Made by a program: the position numbers and the translations under genes | Source: Fragilariopsis cylindrus CCMP1102 | Taxonomy: Eukaryota > Bacillariophyta > Bacillariophyceae > Bacillariales > Bacillariaceae | Direction: 5' to 3' | Assembly: GCA_900095095.1 (NCBI GenBank) | Contig: FMBT01000337.1 | Span: forward strand, 236,669-300,668 | Length of the DNA: 64,000 nt | Notes under the pieces: model-generated | The model's input: only the letters and a program-made list of their open reading frames with translations | Told to the model about the DNA's origin: nothing | The model's database searches: none | Shown: one piece after another, positions 34,953 to 46,078 of the stretch | Layout of the letters: each line of letters begins with the position of its first letter | How positions within the stretch are numbered: the first letter of the stretch is position 1

Positions 34953-35218
34953 TCATCCCCAAAATCTACGACTTCTGAAATTACTACGAACAGCGCAAAT
35001 CAATAAAATCGCAATGATGACAACGATGGTGATGAGCAATACGGGGAGCTGATCCTCTTCCTTTTCTCTTTCAAAGAGTTCGACAATCCCGGTTGCTGGA
35101 GCATATGGGTCTCCATTGTGATCGAAAACAACGACAGGCTTGATAGATAAAGTCTTTATCGGTGTATAGTTTTTCCATTCCTGGTGTTGGGACAACAAAC
35201 AGCGTATTGAAAATATTA
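34953..35218 (-). pseudogene. C-terminal fragment of a single-pass membrane protein
   Basis: The minus-strand frame reads KTLSIKPVVVFDHNGDPYA, then IVELFEREKEEDQ, a membrane segment (LPVLLITIVVIIAILLICA) and a short basic tail before the stop at 34953. An acceptor-like TTAG precedes GGTAATATTTTC at about 35218. No upstream exon is visible: 0.3 kb further on lies tRNA-Pro. It may be a remnant or the 3' exon of a gene whose 5' part I cannot see. No family is recognised. Confidence 0.35.
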
Positions 35219-35543
35219 CCCTAACAAATATGTACTAATTTTTGTTTAGTCTGCTACTAATGTAACCATAGATTAAGAAACTAAGTAAGATTGTTAACAG
35301 ACAATCACGGTGCGATCTAGAGTAGGAATATAGTATACCAGCCAATCATACATAGCAAATCTAACTGAATCTCCACAGTTAATCCATATTATACTCCATA
35401 CTGAACCCTTCACAATTAATCCATAGCATACTCTACTCCTTACCAACATGGTTTTTATAAATCTTAGTTTCTTTTTAATTTTTTCGCCGAATTACCACGG
35501 GGTGAACACAGTACATCTGAAAAAAAAAATGGTAGCTCCCACA

Positions 35544-35615
35544 GGTCCAATCCGAGAATCGAACTCGGGACCTCCTGCACCCGAAGCAGGAATCATGCCT
35601 CTAGACCAATTGGAC
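35544..35615 (-). tRNA. trnP-CGG: tRNA-Pro (anticodon CGG)
   Basis: On the minus strand the acceptor stem pairs GTCCAAT with ATTGGAC, and the discriminator is C, as is usual for eukaryotic tRNA-Pro. The anticodon arm is CCTGC-TTCGGGT-GCAGG, placing CGG at 34-36. The D arm (TGGTCTAGAGGCATGA) and T arm (CCGAG-TTCGATT-CTCGG) are normal, so both internal promoter boxes are present. Length is 72 bases without an intron. Confidence 0.95.
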
Positions 35616-36069
35616 ACTGAAAACTCTACTTCGAACCGAAAATTACCGTACACCAAAGTCAACTTATGGCTGGACAGCCCAAGCCAGGGGTAATAATTAC
35701 CCCGGCCCAAGCAATATTGATAATGCGTAAGAATGTTGAAGATGGAAGATGGAAGACGATGGACGACAAGAAGCAGTATTTTATTCAAGATTGTTGTACT
35801 GAACAATAAGGAGCTTTTGTGTCTATAGAATAAAAGGAGAAGTAAATTGGGCAAAACCATAGGCTACCATAGCGTAAGGCAAAAGGGTGGCCAGGGGAGG
35901 GGTATCATGTTACAAACACATTCATTCTATTTTTGGGTTGTACTCTTTGAGCTACCAAGCCGATTGCGAGGGTGGAGTGATTCTTCATTCTTCCTGCATC
36001 TTCTTTGAATGAACTGAATTGAGCACAAAGTTCATTAAGATTAAGATTCAGCTCAGCTGTCTTTTAATC
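35616..36069. other. Intergenic spacer
   Basis: This is the 5' flank of tRNA-Pro and of the following low-complexity gene. Nothing else is identified. Confidence 0.4.
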
Positions 36070-37118
36070 ATGTGGGGGAATGAAGGAGAAAATTTACAAC
36101 ATCGGAGACCACATCAGAGACATCGTCCAGCTTATTTAGCTCCATCAGCGGGACATACTGTGCAAATACAACAACAACAACAACAACAACAACATAATTA
36201 TCAACATTATGAAAGGGTGAATGGTAATTGTTCCGCAGACTATAATGATAAATATAATCACAATGATGATGACGATGGCGAGGACGATGGTGAACATCAT
36301 CATTATAATGATAATGATAATCACAATATAACGACTATGACGATTATCATGATATAATAGAAGATTTACGAATACCACTTTTAATTCAGATTCCGAATGA
36401 TGAAAAGTTGCGCTTCCGATTGTTCACCACCTTCTTCAAATGGCTCTGCTGCTGCTGTTACTACTGCTATTACGAACACAATGACTACAGGGGAAAAAAT
36501 ACTTTCTTATTCTCCTTTTATTATTCCATCATTATCACAACCGTGGTCTTTTCAAATCAATCACATCATTTTCGATACAACATGATCCACAATATTCATC
36601 ATCATTATCATTCAAATGCAAACAGAGTAAACTATGCAAGAGGATGACATCAATATATTATATCGTATTAGATTTTTTTTATTAATATTTGTTTGTTTAA
36701 TGGGGTTATTTTTTCATGTAGAAGTTCAAGTTGAAAAACAACAACAGCAACAACAACATGAACATGACCACGAATATGAACACAATAATATATTAGTGGT
36801 GGACGAGGACGAATTATTATTCAACAACAACAACAAAGTAATAGTAACAGTAATAATACCAATGAAGAGTATCATCATTATCATCAAGAGTGTAATCAAC
36901 AGGAGGAGGAGGAGGAGGAGTATGATCATCAGGAAGATTATTATCGGGACTCTTATCATTCGACCGATCTCCTATTACGGCGACCACCACCACCAACATC
37001 ATCATCACTATCAATATCACCACCACCACGATCTATTGATACCACTACCACTACTACCACCGATTATAGTAATCTACGTAATCCCTATTTAATGTTATTA
37101 GGAGATGAGATGGTGTAA
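36070..37118 (+). CDS. Hypothetical low-complexity Gln/His/Asp-rich protein (multiple frame breaks)
   Basis: From the ATG at 36070 the frame gives MWGNEGENLQHRRPHQRHRP, then polyglutamine (CAA repeat, about 36169-36192) and an Asp/Asn/His-rich stretch. Several frame changes would link DIIEDLRIPLLIQIPNDEK, a Ser/Thr-rich part (SDCSPPSSNGSAAAV) and a last frame ending YSNLRNPYLMLLGDEMV at TAA 37116-37118. The codon pattern in these pieces is more protein-like than that of the overlapping frames, which are His- or Ile-rich shadows of the repeats. No domain is recognised. Gene status is uncertain. Confidence 0.35.
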
Positions 37119-37975
37119 ATATAATATAATGTGATAACAATTGCATTGCATTGAAATGCAGTGAAGTAGTGCCTTTAATACTACTACTAGTGTTGCGCTC
37201 ACTGACGGGACGATTGTACTAACAAAAAAAAATATGTTAGTACAATAAGGTAGTATATAGTGATTACAATAATAGTAAAATAATAGAGGAACAGTAAATA
37301 ATGTATATGATAGCAACAATACGATAATAAGAAGTCTTATTTTATCTTACTCTAACCTCATAACATAAACAATAGAGTGACGATGGTTGCAGTATCCTAC
37401 TAGAATGAATGGAATGAAATGAATTTTTATTCTGATAAAAAATAAGATGTGTTGCTTACATCATCTTACACAGCTACTTCAAGTATAGTGGTGTACCAAT
37501 CGTTCGTCCAAATTTTATATCATCTCCTATTATATTACAAACTATACGAACGCCACTACGAGTAATGGTATAGAGTAGTAGTGTCACTCGATTCGAATCG
37601 AATGGCTGCGGTGCCCTTCTCCCGAAAAAAAAGATACTACAAACTAAGCATTTGAAATATTTTGTACACTGTGTAATTAATAAATAAATCAAATCAAATC
37701 AAAAAAGTGAATTAATATTACAGTTCCGTAGAAAGAAGTGTGTATTGAATATTACCCATTTTTTCTTTCTATCTTGTATACAAGCAGTACCGTACAATAC
37801 AAGCAGTGCGGCACTTTTAATAAAAATGCAGATGTTGTTGTTGTTGGTGTTGTCGTGTGTGCGTGTTTTAGTTGTTTGTTGATACCATCACGTTTACGGA
37901 AATTAATACCATTGTCATTGATGAGCTATATTGAATATAGTTAACAACAGCTACTATTTTATTTGTTTTATATTA
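37119..37975. other. Intergenic spacer
   Basis: About 0.86 kb without a convincing gene. It is the 3' flank of the BTB gene, which is on the other strand. Confidence 0.4.
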
Positions 37976-39295
37976 TTATGGATCTTCAGGAACAGGTGAG
38001 GACCCAGTCGCATTTGGAGTGCTTGTTTTGTAAGAACAATCCCCGGTTCTTTGTTTTTTATGAGCAGGACCCTCCGGAATCATATCAGCTGCTGCCTTCA
38101 GAACTGGGATACATAAATGAGGATAATTCTTCATTTCTTCCTCAAAGGTGGTATTGCCGACCACTTGACGTAGATTGGACATAATAAATTCAATACACGC
38201 TCGTGATAATCGTTGTGCGTTGAAATCTTCGGTGCACCATACATTCGGCTACCGTGTGGACGAACATATGATGACGGATTAATTCATGTTCCACCAGACG
38301 TTTGAGGTCACGGAGTAACCATAAATCAGAGAGATGTAATATGGAAAGTAAATCTTCGGTACAAATGGAACGGATTTTTTCAATCCGGTTCGAGTAGATG
38401 AATTCTAACATGTAGGTGATATGTTCCGGAGTAAAATTCGGATCGACCTTGATCGTACATTCTCCTGATTCCTTAAATGCGATTTTGTTCCCCTTATTTT
38501 CGGGATGACGATGATGACGAAGAAGTGGCACCTTTTCGAAAGAGCGCCTTGAAGTATCTGTTCGTGCTGTTAAGATACATTTGTGGGCACGAATTTCCAC
38601 CATTTTCTTCTTCTTGTTGTTGTCGTTGTTGTTGCTACTACTACTATTATTATCTTCGACATCCATTTCTTCACTTTCTTCTGTATCGACAACACTATCA
38701 ATTGGATGAACAACGAAGATGGCATCCATATGCTCATCGTCATCAAGAAGGTCTCTCATATCCCGAAAGAATTCTTCATCGTCTGCCGCTACCTCTGGTG
38801 GTTCTGCCTTTCTACGTTTCCGGACCATTATTGTATCACCTCGTTGCAGTTGTACCGTTTCCGGTGTATCTTCATTTTCCAATGGATTCACAAAGTAGTA
38901 TTCTAAATCATCTTTTCGTAGACCATGATATTTGGCATAATGACGAAATAGAGATGAGAATCGTTGTGTCTTGAGCATAAGACAGGAATAATTCGTCTCA
39001 GCGGTGACCCGACGAATCGTGTTTTCTGAACCACTTAAATATAAATCTTCTTCGGCCTAAAGTAATAATAATAATAGTGATAATAACAACAACAACGTAG
39101 ATGTTAGAAAGTGGTAGTTAATTACGATGATTACAGTATTGATAAAAACGTTCAGATATATTTTTTAAATAATGTAAGATGCATGCGATTTGTATTGTAT
39201 TTGCTCACCTTCACAGTAAACTCAACATGCTCATTCATGTTACTGTTGCTTCCTCCTCCGCCGCCCCCTCCTTGTCTTCCATTGTTATTTGCCAT
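37976..39295 (-). CDS. Ubiquitin-fold (Rad60-SLD-like) plus BTB/POZ protein (one intron, one frame break)
   Basis: Exon 1 (39209-39295) encodes MANNNGRQG with a polyglycine stretch and NEHVEFTVK. The intron 39057-39208 (GTGAGC...TTAG) joins to AEEDLYLSGSENTIRRVT. Residues about 30-110 resemble a SUMO/Rad60-like ubiquitin fold: FSSLFRHYAKYHGLRKDDL, YYFVNPLENEDTPETVQL, RGDTIMV. After an acidic Asp/Ser/Asn linker comes a BTB/POZ core: VEIRAHKCILTART, KVDPNFTPEHITYMLEFIYS, LLSILHLSDLWLLRDLKRL. A frame change near 38215 restores EDFNAQRLSRACIEFIMSNL, a BACK-like continuation, ending at TAA 37976-37978. BTB proteins usually dimerise or recruit cullin-3. A ubiquitin-fold domain on the same chain is uncommon; its assignment rests on pattern only. 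Confidence 0.75.
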
Positions 39296-40123
39296 CGTGT
39301 AATCTATCTTTGTTACTCCCGTCCTATCGTTTAGTTGTGTTAGTAAATAGAATACAGCGAACTTTTATTATTATATTATTTTTTCTTTGAACTCACTCTC
39401 TCTTTGATCATGTCGCATAATTTTATCGTTGTAGCATTTTTTAAATCCTCTGAAAATTTTAAGACTCGAATAGTGCCCGGACCGCGTTGTTTAGTGCACG
39501 CAGTGGTTCTCTTACTGGTTTTTCAGTGTTTTTTTTAAATGTGATTAAACACCCAAGAAGAAGAGTTTGGGGGAGGGGAATCAATCATTAGAAACATTCA
39601 AAAGTCGTTCTTAGGACTAGCATTATTACTGAACAGGTAATGTATTACAGTAGTACTTACGAAGTACAGTATTGGTATGACATATTGTATGTATATATAA
39701 CAAATCTTTTTAAGAGTTTGTATCTAATATAATTTTGATCAAGTTTTAGGGAGTCCTTCTCTTACTTTTGTGGGTCTAGGCTTTTATTTTGTGTATTTGG
39801 TAGTGTGACTCAACCAAATTTTCTCTTTTTTAATTCGTATGGTAGTATGGACAAACAAGAAGAGAAAAGCCTTCCCTCTTAGTCAGGTAGCTGGAACTTT
39901 GTCTCTTCGTATTCAGCAGTTGAACGTTTCCTGCGAGACCAAAACTAAGGACAATGTGTTCGTTAGAGTCGAAGTTGCCGTCCGATTCACGGACAATACG
40001 AGTGCCTGCTGTGGCTGTGTGGACGGCAGGGTCCCTTCGGCTGCCCCCTTGTGGCTGCCGTGAGCTCCACCTGTCCAATTTATTATACAGTACAATCTCA
40101 CTTTAAGCTTTTGACATATTATT
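39296..40123. other. Intergenic region with a GC-richer patch
   Basis: About 39890-40078 is visibly richer in G and C than its flanks and holds open frames on the minus strand, one including [19 protein letters not shown]. It lies just downstream of the LRR gene on the same strand and may be a remnant of a larger insertion. No gene can be supported. Confidence 0.35.
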
Positions 40124-41002
40124 TCACTCGCTTCGACACGCTTTGAAGATCTGTCTGAATGTTTTCGTGGTGTCGAGGGTGATGAGCGTCGGGCAACCCG
40201 CAAGGGCTTTGATCGACTCATCTGTCAACTTCCGGCAGCCAAAAATTCGCAGCGCGCTGAGCTGAGGGAGCGTGGCTACGGCTGTGACGGCCTCATCAGT
40301 AAGCTTTTCGCAGTTTCGGATGTTGAGCGAGGTGAGGGATGGGCAGCCAGCAACGATGGCCTTGATTGATTCGTCGGTAAGGTTCTTGCACCGTGAGACA
40401 TCGAGCGAGGTTAAAGTGCTGCAGCCGCTCCCAATGGCCTTTATCGACTTATCAGTGAGGAATTTGCAGTCTGCGGCATTGAGCGAGGTGAGAGATGGGC
40501 AGTTGGTCCCAACGGCCTTTATCGATTCATCTGTGAGAAGTTTCCCACAGTACGCGACGTTGAGCGATCGAAGCGAGCACGAGGCTATAGCTTTGATAGC
40601 CTCGTCAGTAAGATTCCTGCAGCCTGAGACATTGACCGAGGTGAGCATGCAGCCTGTATTGGCTATGGTCTGCAAAGCCTCATCGGTTAGATTCCCGCAA
40701 CCCGAGACATCAAGCGAGGTTAGCAAGGAGTAGTCGACTATACCAGCGTTGATCGACTCATCAGTGAGTTTCGAGCAGCCAGCGACACTGAGTGAAGTTA
40801 GTGATGTATATCCCGAAAGGATGGCCTTGAACGACTCGTCGGTGAGTAAAGGGCTGTCTGAGACATCGAGCAAGGCGGTGGCGGTTGTGATACCCTTCGA
40901 TCTCTCACCCTCTGCACTACTCGACAACGCCATCCGAACGCTTCCAACAAAGCCAGCGACGGGTCGGGCCACAGCTAAGATCAAGAGACGGCTCAGCTGC
41001 AT
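40124..41002 (-). CDS. Cysteine-containing leucine-rich repeat protein with N-terminal leader
   Basis: The ATG at 41000-41002 gives MQLSRLLILAVARPVAG, a hydrophobic leader followed by FVGSVRMA, a possible but weak plastid junction. Nine LRR units of about 24-26 residues follow, each built on LTDESIKAI--GC--LTSL-VS-C-N, the CC-LRR subtype of F-box/LRR and AMN1-like proteins. No F-box is present, and the repeats are unusually similar to one another. The frame is intact and intronless over 292 codons. Base composition is richer in GC than the surrounding genes, and the repeats on the opposite strand also stay open by chance. Function is probably protein binding; location is uncertain. Confidence 0.8.
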   Translation of the reverse strand: MQLSRLLILAVARPVAGFVGSVRMALSSSAEGERSKGITTATALLDVSDSPLLTDESFKAILSGYTSLTSLSVAGCSKLTDESINAGIVDYSLLTSLDVSGCGNLTDEALQTIANTGCMLTSVNVSGCRNLTDEAIKAIASCSLRSLNVAYCGKLLTDESIKAVGTNCPSLTSLNAADCKFLTDKSIKAIGSGCSTLTSLDVSRCKNLTDESIKAIVAGCPSLTSLNIRNCEKLTDEAVTAVATLPQLSALRIFGCRKLTDESIKALAGCPTLITLDTTKTFRQIFKACRSE

Positions 41003-41691
41003 CAAATGCGATCGGAAACCTAGCTTCCAGGAGAGGGGGGTTTATTAAGTAGAACAAAATACTGCTGTAGAATGATAATGTGATGCAGTTTTTATAAAGT
41101 GTATAATTAACGGCGCTTACCATTTCTTTTTCGCATCAGAACATTGATGAATCATTGATCCAGAGTTTTGAGAACACCGCAGCGTTTGCAGGCGCTAATA
41201 GGGTTTGAAACTTCAATATATCCATGTCTCAATATTTTTGAAACTTTTCCCTTTTTTTGAATTTTAGAGAGAAAAAAAGTGAAATTTCATTTGAGAAGGA
41301 AAGTTTCAGTCAACCACACCTCTCGTGAAACTTCATAGAGGTGTTTATGTTTTTATTGACATTTTTTCTTCTAGAATGACAATACGCAATGATACAGAAT
41401 GAATACATAAAAACCATGATATAAATATGAATTTCAAGTCTGATATTTTCTGTTTCGATAGTTAAGACTCAACTAGTTGCATGTATTAGATATACGGCTG
41501 GCTAGATAGGCAACATCTACTTGAAGTTGGTAATTTAGAATAAAAAAGCACATATGAACATACTGCTTGTATTATCTTCCGTTGGTTTTGTGCTGCTCCT
41601 ATCTCATCTAGCTAGGCATCTGTGATGGACTGTTCTGTAGAAGTTTAATTGACGTCACATAATACCATAAGTTCTAAACAATATATCAAGA
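41003..41691. other. Intergenic region between the LRR gene and the plastid membrane-protein gene
   Basis: No gene is seen. GTGAAACTTCAT-like short repeats occur at about 41205-41340, including a small hairpin, CACCTCT...AGAGGTG, at about 41319-41343. Confidence 0.35.
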
Positions 41692-43231
41692 TTAATAACC
41701 TTCAATCGCCGCAACACAGTCACCAACAGTGGCCGCTCCCGACGCCAACCGTTCTGTGATTTCGGTCACTACCGTGTTCTGGCGCCGTAGTAATAGATCT
41801 GCTTCCGCTAAGGCCCATTTTAACATGGCTTCTTTTTCTTCGGGCCCTTCTTCAAGCCACCACAAATCTTCTTTGTTAATCAAAGTAGACTTTTCAAGTC
41901 TAGATAGGAAACCATCTGCCTCGCGAGGATCAGATTGGACCAACTGAGGGTGTTTCACACTCTCCATAGCCACTGGCGCCATCAACCAAACTAGCATTTT
42001 CATCATACCATTATTTGTCAGCAGGGGATCTAAATCGTTGTCAGCTTGTGAAGACTCTGCTACCATAACTGCTGCCTCTAAAGCATTGGGTTTAAAGGAA
42101 TAGCATGGTAGACCTAGTGTGTAAGCAACAAAAAATGCTGCCGCTTCGCATTCACATTCTCTTTCCGTATCAACTTGTATTAGTCTATTGAAACCCTTAA
42201 CAACAGTACCAGTGAGACTCCCTGATCCCAATCCTAGAGGTAATTCTTTTGGTAATTTATCTCCAACCTGATCTTTTGCAAACGTCTTGGTGCCTAATTT
42301 GATCAGATCATAAAAATTGTCTACAACACCGACGCCAACAATAAGTATCGAAACTAGAGTCGTAAATGGTGTGATCTCATCAATATTAAGGACTCCGACG
42401 GTCCAGCAAAAAACCAAAACAGAGGAAACAGCAAGTGCACTAGTGATTTCGGTTCCTCTTTCATCGGTAGGTATGTCGGGCAAGATAGCTAAACGTTCTC
42501 CTCGGGTTTTTGTTGTCCCATCGGGCACTGAACTCTAGTATTGATAGTAGTTGGTAGTGGAGTGATATCACGTTGTAAATTCCATACTGAGAAATACTGC
42601 CATTTTTGCCGATAAGCTTACCACCTTTGCCATTGTTTTGGAATCTTTTGCAGCAGCTGCTGCCTATAAATACAATTCAACAATATGGATCAGTCGTGTT
42701 AGATTGTGACCAGAATATACGATAAAAATTGTTCCTGCCGAAGAGCAAAATGTGGGCTATGAGCAAAGCATTGGAAGCTTTATAATAGTTATAATACGAA
42801 GTACTTACGTCGACTAAAGCCATCAAAGAACGACTTCCAGCAGATACCTTTCGCAAGTTCATTTCCTCCAAAAGACTTATCGAATCTTGAAGAGCGACGA
42901 TAACTTCATCACCCGAAAGAGATGGCTGGTCCAATATTTTCGCACATAGTCCCGTCAACACAGCATCGTATTGGTCACTCTCGTCTAGTGCAGAAAATGC
43001 GGAAGCTAATTGTGATTGCAACGAATTACCCATCGCCATTAGTCCTTTGCCATTGCCATTGTCGTCTTCGTTGGTCGTCGCAAGCAATTTCACGGTGGAA
43101 CTGAATGGTGTAGACACAGGGATAAGAAAGGCATGACTTTGATTGATGATAGTCGTCATAATTATCATCGTCATGTGGAAGACCAAAGTTGTCGTATTCG
43201 TTGATGATCTCATCATTATGACGTTTTCCAT
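41692..43231 (-). CDS. Predicted plastid membrane protein of unknown function (three exons, intact)
   Basis: Exons 42809-43231, 42622-42663 and 41692-42534 join in phase 0, with introns 42664-42808 (GTAAGT...ATAG) and 42535-42621 (GTAAGC...CTAG), giving 435 residues. The N-terminus MENVIMMRSS and a hydrophobic segment (LVFHMTMIIMTTIINQSHA) lead to FLIPVST, a plastid A|F junction. Two membrane segments lie in exon 3: ALAVSSVLVFCWTVGVL and TTLVSILIVGVGVVDNF. A soluble part with ECECEAAAFFVAYTLGLPCY follows. The middle exon has only 14 codons (AAAAAKDSKTMAKV). I do not recognise the family. Exon phases and the absence of any break make the model strong. Confidence 0.85.
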
Positions 43232-43839
43232 TCAAAAGATACCCTTTGAAAAAGAAGGTAATGGTATGTTGGGAATTGATTCGAGATGATTTCACTGTTG
43301 CCTTCTATTCGGCTACAAGTTCTTCCAATGTATTCGAACTCAACCAGAACTGATTATTTCTCTCGTGCTTATTCCGTACAATTCAATACACTACAATAAT
43401 GGAGATGATACTACTTCAAGTAGCATTTTTCATTTATTTATGTGCTTTTTGTTTTATAATTTCATCGGTTCCAAATGTTCAAATTCAAATTATATCTTAA
43501 GGAAGGTTCGGGGGAATAATCTCGATGGGGGGTTGACTGCCCCTTTTCTTCACAAAAATTTAAAAACTAAACTGGCTCCTGAGAAATCCAAGCTCTTGAC
43601 TCTAGACAAGACAAAGAGTATTGATAGAAAAGGTGACAGTCATATCGTGTTAGGAGAATGTGTCACATCAAAGCTTTTGTAGCTTCATTGTGCTAGAAGT
43701 TTCTTCTTATCGTTTGTTTGCTAACAAGAAGAAGCTTGGAGTGGTAGAATAGAACTTCCTTGAGGAGTTGAAATACTACGAATCTGAATACAATGTAATA
43801 TGATGGACTAGTTTGCTTAACATGTTTACTGAATGCAAT
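43232..43839. other. Intergenic region
   Basis: This lies between the plastid membrane-protein gene start and the end of the SDR gene, both on the minus strand. A plus-strand open frame at 43365-43682 does not look like a protein. Confidence 0.4.
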
Positions 43840-44889
43840 CTATTTCCTTTTACCTATATCTTTCCAAGTTTTAGGATCGTATAAATCTTTTCCCTCTTCC
43901 CATGCTTTAAGTCGTAATGGTCCAGTTTTGGCCAATATTTTTTGAAAAATACCTGGCAAGAATTGATTAATGTAGAGTCCAGATAGATCGGTTGCTCGGC
44001 TATCCAGCTTTCACCATTCCCTTGCATAAGGCTACTATGTAGAGTCTCACGCATCTATCTAATGGCATTTTCATCTTCCGAGTCCTTATGCTTGTTTGTC
44101 TTCGTTGGGACTATCCCCTGTGTGGTCACTTCCTCCAACATAATTGCTGTGGAAGGATGTGTCGACCGTTCCGGGACAAATAAGGCTTATGTCTAACCAC
44201 GTTTTCTCGGTTCTCAGTGTATTGAAATATCCATGCAAGGCATGCTTCGATGCAGCATAGGACGAAGAAAGAGGTAAACCAATGAGTGCACCAACAGACG
44301 ATGTTACTACTAGTTGTTGTCGTCGTCGTCGTCCCTTTTTTTCCTTATTCAAAATACCTTTTTCGAGCAGTATTTGAGAAATTGCAATTGGTGACAATGC
44401 ATTTACTTGGAAAATTTCGGATGTTGCCGACGAAGACGTTGTTTCCGCAGGTTGGAGTTGTCCACGACCTGCATTCAATACTACACAATCAAGATTATCG
44501 TCCCCCAATATCTTCTCCAAGGAAAATATTGCTTTGTGAAATTCATCGTTTGTTGCGGTCATGTCGAAAGGAAGGATTGAAATAATCGATGCCGACGATT
44601 CAGAGCATGAATCCGCGACTATTTGGAGACGTTCAGGTGATCGCCCTGTCAGTATTAAGTTTTTTGCACCATATTTAGAAGCACGAAGAGCTAGCTCTTT
44701 GCCAATTCCACTGGAAGCTCCCGTGATCCATATTGATTTTCCCTGGAAATATTTCCTTAATGTGTCATCGTTCACGAAAAATTTGTCGTATAAATAAAGA
44801 GATGGGTTGGCGTCAAATGATGCTGCGAAAGCTAACGCAAAAGCAGCGGTCCCTACAGCTATCGCATTTCGAACAAACGGTGCAATCAT
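43840..44889 (-). CDS. Short-chain dehydrogenase/reductase, DHRS7-like (frame broken near the 3' end)
   Basis: The ATG at 44887-44889 begins an N-terminal membrane anchor (NAIAVGTAAFALAFAASF). The Rossmann fold follows: SIWITGASSGIGKELALRAS (cofactor motif TGxxxGxG, residues about 55-62), LTGRSPERL, FDMTA, DCVVLNAGRG (NAG), VTSSVGA (catalytic Ser) and SYAASKHAL (YxxxK, about residue 211), then CPGTVDT. This is a classical SDR; the anchor and the PGTVDT region resemble DHRS7-type ER or lipid-droplet enzymes. After EDKQA the frame shifts near 44090; the tail continues MRETLHSSLMQGNGESWIAE and, after another shift near 43980, a helical end with WEEGKDLYDPKTWK before TAG at 43840-43842. The substrate is unknown. 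Confidence 0.87.
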
Positions 44890-45165
44890 AGTATATTTCG
44901 TATTTGTGCGTTAACCTCCTCTACTCTCTATTGGGTGCGAACTGTCTTCTCTCGCAAAAGTCGGGTTCTGGTGCTTCTTTTTTAGAAAAGTGATTGCGTA
45001 GCAGTATGAAGTACCGGTATGTGATGGATTGCTTTGGTGTGGTTGATGCGTTTGTTATTAAAGTATACAATTGTAATCTAAAAAAAAGATACAGCAAACC
45101 TGACGTCCGTCCGCCAACCTATCAAATATCTTTACTAAAATAAATCTAACAGCAGCTGAGTTAGC

Positions 45166-45776
45166 TTAAGGTGGTATCATCAAGATCAGCGCGAATTTTC
45201 GACCCTATTAGCGCGATAACTGTAAATAGCGCGCTTCACTCAAAATAATCAAAGATTGGCATTTTTGCGCGTTGTTTTTCTGTACTTCCTCCGTGCGCGT
45301 TTATCGGTGCACGGAGAAGTACACAGCGCAGTGTGTAGTTTAGCACACAAAATTAAAAATCAGTACAAGAAATTATTTTTGGTCCGCTCTTTCGTACACT
45401 CATACAAGCACCCCTAAGCATCCATTATATGGGAATGATAGAAATCGATAGATCTTTTAATGTAGATTATTCTATGCCCTACTTTGGGTGCTAGTACGAA
45501 ATTGATGTAGATAAACACTTTGAACTATTTGGCAGAAACGGCTAAAACCAACTTTTGGGTTTCAAAAATATACAGCACCTAGTACACGCGCTGAACACCA
45601 ATCAAAGTGGACATAGAAAGGTTCTCGTGAGCAGATGAAGGGGCATATACAGTACAGTAATATAGTTGAAAAGTGACAGAGTAACAGTCCAACCAAATGG
45701 ACACGAATTGTCCATTTCACCGTGCTTTTACGCGTTGTAGCGCGATTTTCGGCGCACGCTGATGATACCACCTTAA
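45166..45776. mobile_element. Non-autonomous TTAA-flanked DNA transposon (piggyBac-type MITE candidate)
   Basis: The 603-base element 45170-45772 begins GGTGGTATCATCA and ends with its exact reverse complement, TGATGATACCACC. It is flanked by TTAA on both sides (45166-45169 and 45773-45776), the target site used by piggyBac-type transposases. Similarity between the ends continues imperfectly inward (CAGCGCGAATTTTCG versus the inverted GCGCCGAAAATCG). The interior has many GCGCG-type subterminal motifs, an imperfect hairpin (GTACTTCCTCCGTGC...GCACGGAGAAGTAC, about 45281-45330) and no open frame of note. It must therefore depend on a transposase elsewhere. The superfamily call rests on TTAA and the inverted ends only. 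Confidence 0.78.
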
Positions 45777-46013
45777 AAGGCCTTTTTGTATTATTCTTTT
45801 TTTTGTTTTAATCAAGAACGCGAGCGAGAGAGGAATCGAGAGAGATAGAGAGTGAGATCGAAAGAGAACAAGAGTAGTGAATAGTAGCGTAGAGAGAGAG
45901 AGAGATCGTAGGAACTGCGAGACGAAGAGAGAGAGAGAGTTTTTGGAAGATAAAAATGCAATAGTCTATGATCCTAGTAATTACACTACTGACAGTGTAA
46001 TAGCTTAGCCATT

Positions 46014-46058
<45 letters not shown>

Positions 46059-46078
46059 TATGTGTGCGATTCGCGAAG
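45777..46078. repeat. GA-rich low-complexity tract and AT microsatellite
   Basis: About 45828-45940 is a GAGA/AGAGAG-rich tract on the plus strand. A perfect AT run occupies 46021-46050, continuing into ACACATAT. Both lie 3' of the beta-oxidation enzyme gene on the minus strand. Confidence 0.8.

Noticed and set aside
40272-40733. Open frame antisense to the LRR gene
   Set aside because: It exists only because the repeats stay open on the other strand; the minus-strand LRR reading is far more protein-like.
43365-43682. 105-codon plus-strand frame upstream of the plastid membrane-protein gene
   Set aside because: Starts at TTG or a weak ATG, no domain, ordinary random-like composition.
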